From: Nitrospirota bacterium
GTDB taxonomy: Bacteria; Nitrospirota; Nitrospiria; Nitrospirales; UBA8639
Assembly: GCA_003235785.1 (NCBI GenBank)
Contig: QJYE01000071.1
Location: 1 to 8,684, forward strand
Direction of reading: 5' to 3'
Length of the DNA stretch: 8,684 bases
Shown: piece after piece, positions 6,073 to 8,684 of the stretch
Layout of the letters: every line of letters starts with the position of its first letter
Position numbering within the stretch: the first letter of the stretch is position 1
The notes under the pieces: model-generated
The model's input: only the letters and a program-made list of their open reading frames with translations
Told to the model about the DNA's origin: nothing
Databases searched by the model: none
Program-made: the position numbers and the translations under genes

Positions 6073-6426
6073 ATGATTCCTCAAACAGCTTTTTACCGAA
6101 GGTTAATGATGCAACCTCTTTCTTCAATACCTTCCGATTCCCCTCCTGTTTCGCCAAAGGAAGCACATCCCGCTTCGACGAAACACAAGGACAGACCCGA
6201 TGATCCAACGATCTCCCCGGAATCAGAGCCAGTATCCATTTCCCAGACTGGACAAGAAATCAACCGATACGCAGAGGCCATGACTCTTTTACCGGATATC
6301 CGAAAAGAGCGAATCACTCAAATTCAAGCAGCTCTAGAAAATGGCACCTACGCGGTTTCCTCACAAAATCTTGCTGACAAATTAATTCAAGAGCTCTCAG
6401 ACCAACTACCCGACACCTCACCTTGA
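6073..6426 (+). CDS. flgM: Anti-sigma-28 factor FlgM
   Basis: A 117-residue protein whose residues 53-108 match the FlgM family: PVSISQTGQEI, then LLPDIRKERITQIQAALENGTYAVSSQNLADKL, the helical region that clamps sigma-28 (FliA). FlgM keeps late flagellar genes silent until the hook-basal body is complete and it is exported through the flagellar type III apparatus. The N-terminal half is Pro/Ser/Lys-rich and disordered, as expected for the exported part. FlgM is usually 90-110 residues, so this is slightly long. I chose ATG 6073, preceded by TAGGA at about eleven bases; ATG 6106 would give 106 residues and is possible. A TTG start near 5899 would overlap the divergent FNR-like gene and is rejected. 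No sigma-28 promoter was recognised upstream. A PilZ gene follows 239 bases downstream on the same strand. Confidence 0.92.
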   Translation: MIPQTAFYRRLMMQPLSSIPSDSPPVSPKEAHPASTKHKDRPDDPTISPESEPVSISQTGQEINRYAEAMTLLPDIRKERITQIQAALENGTYAVSSQNLADKLIQELSDQLPDTSP

Positions 6427-6427
6427 T

Positions 6428-6450
6428 CGTCTTAAGAAATTCTCAAGACG
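6428..6450. terminator. Hairpin just after flgM
   Basis: CGTCTT (6428-6433) pairs with AAGACG (6445-6450); after one A/C mismatch the inner AGAAATTCT is itself nearly palindromic and extends the stem. It starts one base after the flgM stop codon. The following bases (TCACGTCC) are not T-rich, so it fits mRNA 3'-end protection or a weak terminator better than a textbook intrinsic terminator. Confidence 0.4.
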
Positions 6451-6665
6451 TCACGTCCATTGATATTGCCAGTCTTACCTGATTATTTCCCCCCGTTTTT
6501 CAATAAAGGGCATCTACCCGACCCACCCGCTCTTCGGCACACTGAGCATATTAGAGGTTCTATGTTATTGTTGTATATCTGTGGACGATCCTGGTTATTG
6601 CTGTTTCCAAATCTTGTTTCCCCACATTTTGCCTTGTAGCATGATCCACCACAACCGAAAAGGGA

Positions 6666-7328
6666 ATGATGAGCAGGCCATCTTTCTACCCCGCTATGGG
6701 TTCAAATGTTCTCTGGCTAACGATTTCCTCCAAGCCAGAAAACGTATTAATCAAATCGTCCCTCCTAGGATTAGGCACAGATCATTCGTTGCTCTGCGCC
6801 ATACCCAACGACCAACCCCTTGAAGGTATAACCATTGGCTTGCCATGTAAAGGTCGCTCATATATTGACGGAGAGATGTATGAATTTGAAACGGTGATTC
6901 AAGAAGTTCTCACGTTTCCGACAGCCATTCGCCTAGAGGCGCCTCCCAAGATTCTGCGCCAAGCGCCCCGTTCGTTTCCTCGCTTAGCCGTAGCCATTAC
7001 AAGTTCCGTTCGCCCCCTGAGCAAAAATGGCCAAATCCTTGCGGTTCTTCCCGTACAATTGAGGAACCTCTCACCTACAGGATGCCAATTCAGCATTGCC
7101 CATTCTGCCTGGCCTAAAGTTTCCTCGTTACATCTTTATCTCAACTGTCGACTACCCGGATTCGATCACCATTCAAAGTTTTACGGATCAATCGAATGGG
7201 TGCATCCCACCGAGGAACTCATCATCGGCATCCAGTTCATATTTAAGCCTGATTCTGATATGGCCCAGCGGGATATCCTTCGGTGGTTTACCTCTCAACA
7301 GGCCCGCCTGATTAATACGTCAGCCTAA
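6666..7328 (+). CDS. YcgR-like PilZ protein, c-di-GMP-responsive flagellar regulator
   Basis: A 220-residue protein with two domains. Residues 15-92 resemble the YcgR N-terminal (PilZN/YcgR-type) barrel: a run of short strands, GLPCKGRSYIDGEMYEFETVI at 58-78 and a closing IRLEAPPKI. The C-terminal PilZ domain starts with R102-SFP-R106 (RxxxR) and has N134-LSPT-G139, the NxSxxG form of the D/NxSxxG motif; both contact c-di-GMP. IEWVH and IGIQF are typical later PilZ strands. In enterobacteria YcgR binds the flagellar motor when c-di-GMP is high and slows swimming. Following flgM on the same strand supports a motility role. The start is uncertain: GGG lies only one base before ATG 6666 and four before ATG 6669, while ATG 6696 has no clear ribosome site; an in-frame stop at 6642-6644 excludes anything earlier. 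Confidence 0.85.
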   Translation: MMSRPSFYPAMGSNVLWLTISSKPENVLIKSSLLGLGTDHSLLCAIPNDQPLEGITIGLPCKGRSYIDGEMYEFETVIQEVLTFPTAIRLEAPPKILRQAPRSFPRLAVAITSSVRPLSKNGQILAVLPVQLRNLSPTGCQFSIAHSAWPKVSSLHLYLNCRLPGFDHHSKFYGSIEWVHPTEELIIGIQFIFKPDSDMAQRDILRWFTSQQARLINTSA

Positions 7329-7408
7329 GCCCCACAGTAGTCCTACCAAGCTATTGCACCCACATGGATTTCAGTCGGAATCTCTCCCATCAATCTTTTG
7401 TAATATTA

Positions 7409-7429
7409 TTGAATAGAATACCTATTCAA
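7409..7429. repeat. Perfect inverted repeat TTGAATAG-N5-CTATTCAA
   Basis: Eight-base arms TTGAATAG (7409-7416) and CTATTCAA (7422-7429) are exact reverse complements around a five-base AT-rich centre. Its 21-bp span and symmetry fit an operator for a dimeric regulator; as RNA it would be a weak AU-rich hairpin without a T run. It lies 209 bases upstream of the aroG ATG and 80 bases after the PilZ stop. Confidence 0.4.
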
Positions 7430-7528
7430 CCGTGGCTCTTGAACGGGCCCCCATTCCGCCCACACGTCAAACAGGGCTTATATAACTCTGATCCCGAGAA
7501 GAGACCAGGTCATCGGCAGAAGCGTCGG

Positions 7529-7558
7529 TTGCCCGACAATAAGGCTTCCGATTACAAT
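7529..7558 (+). promoter_or_regulatory. Candidate sigma-70 promoter for aroG
   Basis: TTGCCC (7529-7534) and TACAAT (7553-7558) are 18 bases apart; TACAAT matches the -10 consensus at five of six positions. Transcription would start near 7565, leaving a leader of about 75 bases. A short hairpin, GTCGG/CCGAC at 7524-7537, overlaps the -35 box. Assigned by eye only. Confidence 0.3.
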
Positions 7559-7586
7559 AAACCCAATTGCCCTGATTTTCGGCATG

Positions 7587-7601
7587 TTTTGATCATCAAA
7601 A
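7587..7601. repeat. Perfect inverted repeat TTTTGATCATCAAAA
   Basis: Seven-base arms TTTTGAT and ATCAAAA around a single C, followed at once by the palindrome ATAGCTAT (7601-7608). It lies 37 bases upstream of the aroG ATG, inside the 5' leader if the promoter at 7529-7558 is real. The position suits an operator near or downstream of a transcription start. There is no evidence for a specific regulator; it does not match the TyrR box (TGTAAA-N6-TTTACA). Confidence 0.35.
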
Positions 7602-7638
7602 TAGCTATTCGCAGTTATCTTTAACGAGGACGTGTCCC

Positions 7639-8684
7639 ATGCCCGAGCGTATTACGAACCGAAATATTATTGATATTGCCCCACTTCCAACTCCTAAAGA
7701 CATGCAGGACATGCTCCCCATACCAGAAGCTACCGGCCACATGGTCCTGCAAGCACGGCAAGCCATTCGAAATATCCTTCATGGACATGACGCCCATCGA
7801 CTGGTGGTCATCATTGGGCCCTGTTCGATCCATGACCCCGAGGCGGCGATTCAATATGCCGAACAGCTCAAACAGGTAGCTGACCGCATTCGAGACCATA
7901 TCCTCATCATATCCCGCACGTATTTTGAAAAACCTCGCACAACAGTTGGGTGGAAGGGCCTCATTAATGATCCCAAGCTTGATGGATCCTGTGAGATCGG
8001 TCAAGGATTCGAGATGGCTCGTTCCATCTTACTGAAAATCAATCACTTAGGTATGCCCTGTGCCACGGAATTCCTGGATCCCGTTACCCCACAATATATT
8101 TCAGACCTGATCAGCTGGTCTGCAATTGGTGCCCGCACAACCGAAAGTCAAACACATCGTGAAATGGCCAGTGGCCTCTCTATGCCAGTAGGCTTAAAAA
8201 ATGGGACGGACGGAGGGCTCCAAGTCGCCTTAAACGCCATGATTGCTGCTGGCCACCCCCAGAGCTTTATTGGTATCAATGCCGAGGGCCTCACCTCCGT
8301 TATTAAAACCAACGGCAATCCTGATCGACACCTGGTCCTTCGTGGAGGAGGCGGACGCGTTAACTATCATCCACCTGACATTTCTCAAGCCGTGCATTGC
8401 CTCGCGAAAGAAAACATTCAGCGCCCGATCATGGTTGATTGCTCCCATGGCAATTCAGAAAAAGACCACACACGCCAGGTTCCCGTGGCACAATCTGTCG
8501 TAAAGCAATTCACCGAAGGGCAAACGGCGATCATGGGTCTCTTGATCGAAAGCAACCTCAAGCCTGGCAATCAAAAATGGGAAGCGGGGAAAGCACTTGA
8601 AAGGGGAGTCTCAATTACCGATGCCTGCATTGGGTGGGAAGAAACAGAACATCTACTTGATGAATTGGCAGAAACCTTGGATAA
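7639..8684 (+). CDS. aroG: 3-deoxy-D-arabino-heptulosonate 7-phosphate (DAHP) synthase, class I AroG/AroF type, last codons off the window
   Basis: The enzyme condenses phosphoenolpyruvate with erythrose 4-phosphate to DAHP, the first committed step of the shikimate pathway, in the cytoplasm. The 348 codons present align nearly end to end with E. coli AroG (350 residues), so only a few are missing. Metal ligands are all visible: Cys62 in GPCSIHD, His270 in DCSHGNS, Glu304 in LLIESNL and Asp328 in SITDACIGW. The substrate motif FEKPRTTVGWKG is at 96-107, GARTTESQ at 164-171 and LRGG at 234-237. Residues tied to aromatic feedback in E. coli AroG (Asp146, Pro150, Ser180) have counterparts at Asp147, Pro151 and Ser181, so it is probably inhibited by an aromatic amino acid; which one cannot be read. 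GAGGA lies nine bases before ATG 7639. It stands alone after a 310-base gap. Confidence 0.97.
   Translation, partial: MPERITNRNIIDIAPLPTPKDMQDMLPIPEATGHMVLQARQAIRNILHGHDAHRLVVIIGPCSIHDPEAAIQYAEQLKQVADRIRDHILIISRTYFEKPRTTVGWKGLINDPKLDGSCEIGQGFEMARSILLKINHLGMPCATEFLDPVTPQYISDLISWSAIGARTTESQTHREMASGLSMPVGLKNGTDGGLQVALNAMIAAGHPQSFIGINAEGLTSVIKTNGNPDRHLVLRGGGGRVNYHPPDISQAVHCLAKENIQRPIMVDCSHGNSEKDHTRQVPVAQSVVKQFTEGQTAIMGLLIESNLKPGNQKWEAGKALERGVSITDACIGWEETEHLLDELAETLD

Larger units (their letters stand above)
7329..7638 (+). other. 310-base non-coding region upstream of aroG
   Basis: It separates the PilZ gene from aroG. An 86-codon open frame (7364-7624) crosses it but has no ribosome site and a low-complexity, Arg/Pro/Asn-rich translation unlike the neighbours, so I do not call a gene. 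The stretch holds two perfect inverted repeats (7409-7429 and 7587-7601), a small GC hairpin (7524-7537) and one plausible promoter (7529-7558). I see no terminator with a T run for the PilZ gene and no Phe-, Tyr- or Trp-rich leader peptide that would suggest attenuation. Confidence 0.5.

Noticed and set aside
7364..7624. 86-codon open frame directly upstream of aroG, ending 14 bases before its ATG
   Set aside because: No ribosome site, no domain, Arg/Pro/Asn-rich composition unlike neighbouring proteins, and it runs over palindromes and a likely promoter.
1..8684. Mobile element, CRISPR array, toxin-antitoxin or phage defence module
   Set aside because: No transposase, integrase, terminal inverted repeats, spaced direct repeats or recognisable toxin/antitoxin pair seen on either strand.

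Overview
The window is ordinary bacterial chromosome of medium GC, roughly half G+C by eye. It holds eleven protein genes, two of them cut by the window edges, and I see no tRNA, rRNA, CRISPR array, insertion sequence or prophage gene. The flagellar regulator, c-di-GMP effector, lipoprotein and secreted OB-fold-like protein indicate a motile Gram-negative. The gene set and protein style recall Nitrospirota (marine Nitrospira-like), but that is a recollection-based guess with no marker gene behind it.

Layout from left to right: an RluA/RluD-family pseudouridine synthase (minus, C-terminus off the left edge); a 377-base gap with a 12-bp palindrome and tiny ORFs; an 85-residue disordered protein with a 'DQVTLSKEAQ' motif (plus); a J-domain protein with a long unassigned helical tail (minus); a secreted OB-fold-like protein (plus); a stand-alone GT-B-type protein resembling the N-terminal half of plant L-arabinokinase (minus); a TPR lipoprotein (plus); a small protein with an AT-hook and a zinc ribbon (plus); a divergent ferredoxin--NADP+ reductase-like flavoenzyme (minus); the anti-sigma-28 factor FlgM (plus); a YcgR-like PilZ protein (plus); and a class I DAHP synthase (plus, last few codons off the right edge).

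Orientation changes seven times across the eleven genes, so most are probably transcribed alone. The only functional grouping is flgM followed by the PilZ gene. FlgM holds back sigma-28-dependent late flagellar transcription, and a YcgR-like PilZ protein couples c-di-GMP to flagellar motor output, so the pair would act on motility at two levels. The small 'VTLSKEAQ' protein may be loosely related by motif. The rest are housekeeping (rRNA modification, chaperone partner, aromatic amino acid entry step, electron transfer) or envelope proteins of unknown role.

I do not find a convincing new multi-gene system. The most useful leads are single genes: the arabinokinase-like glycosyltransferase without a kinase half, the J-domain protein's tail, the FNR-like protein with a rebuilt central segment, the AT-hook/zinc-ribbon protein with a possible 14-codon leader ORF, and two perfect inverted repeats upstream of aroG.
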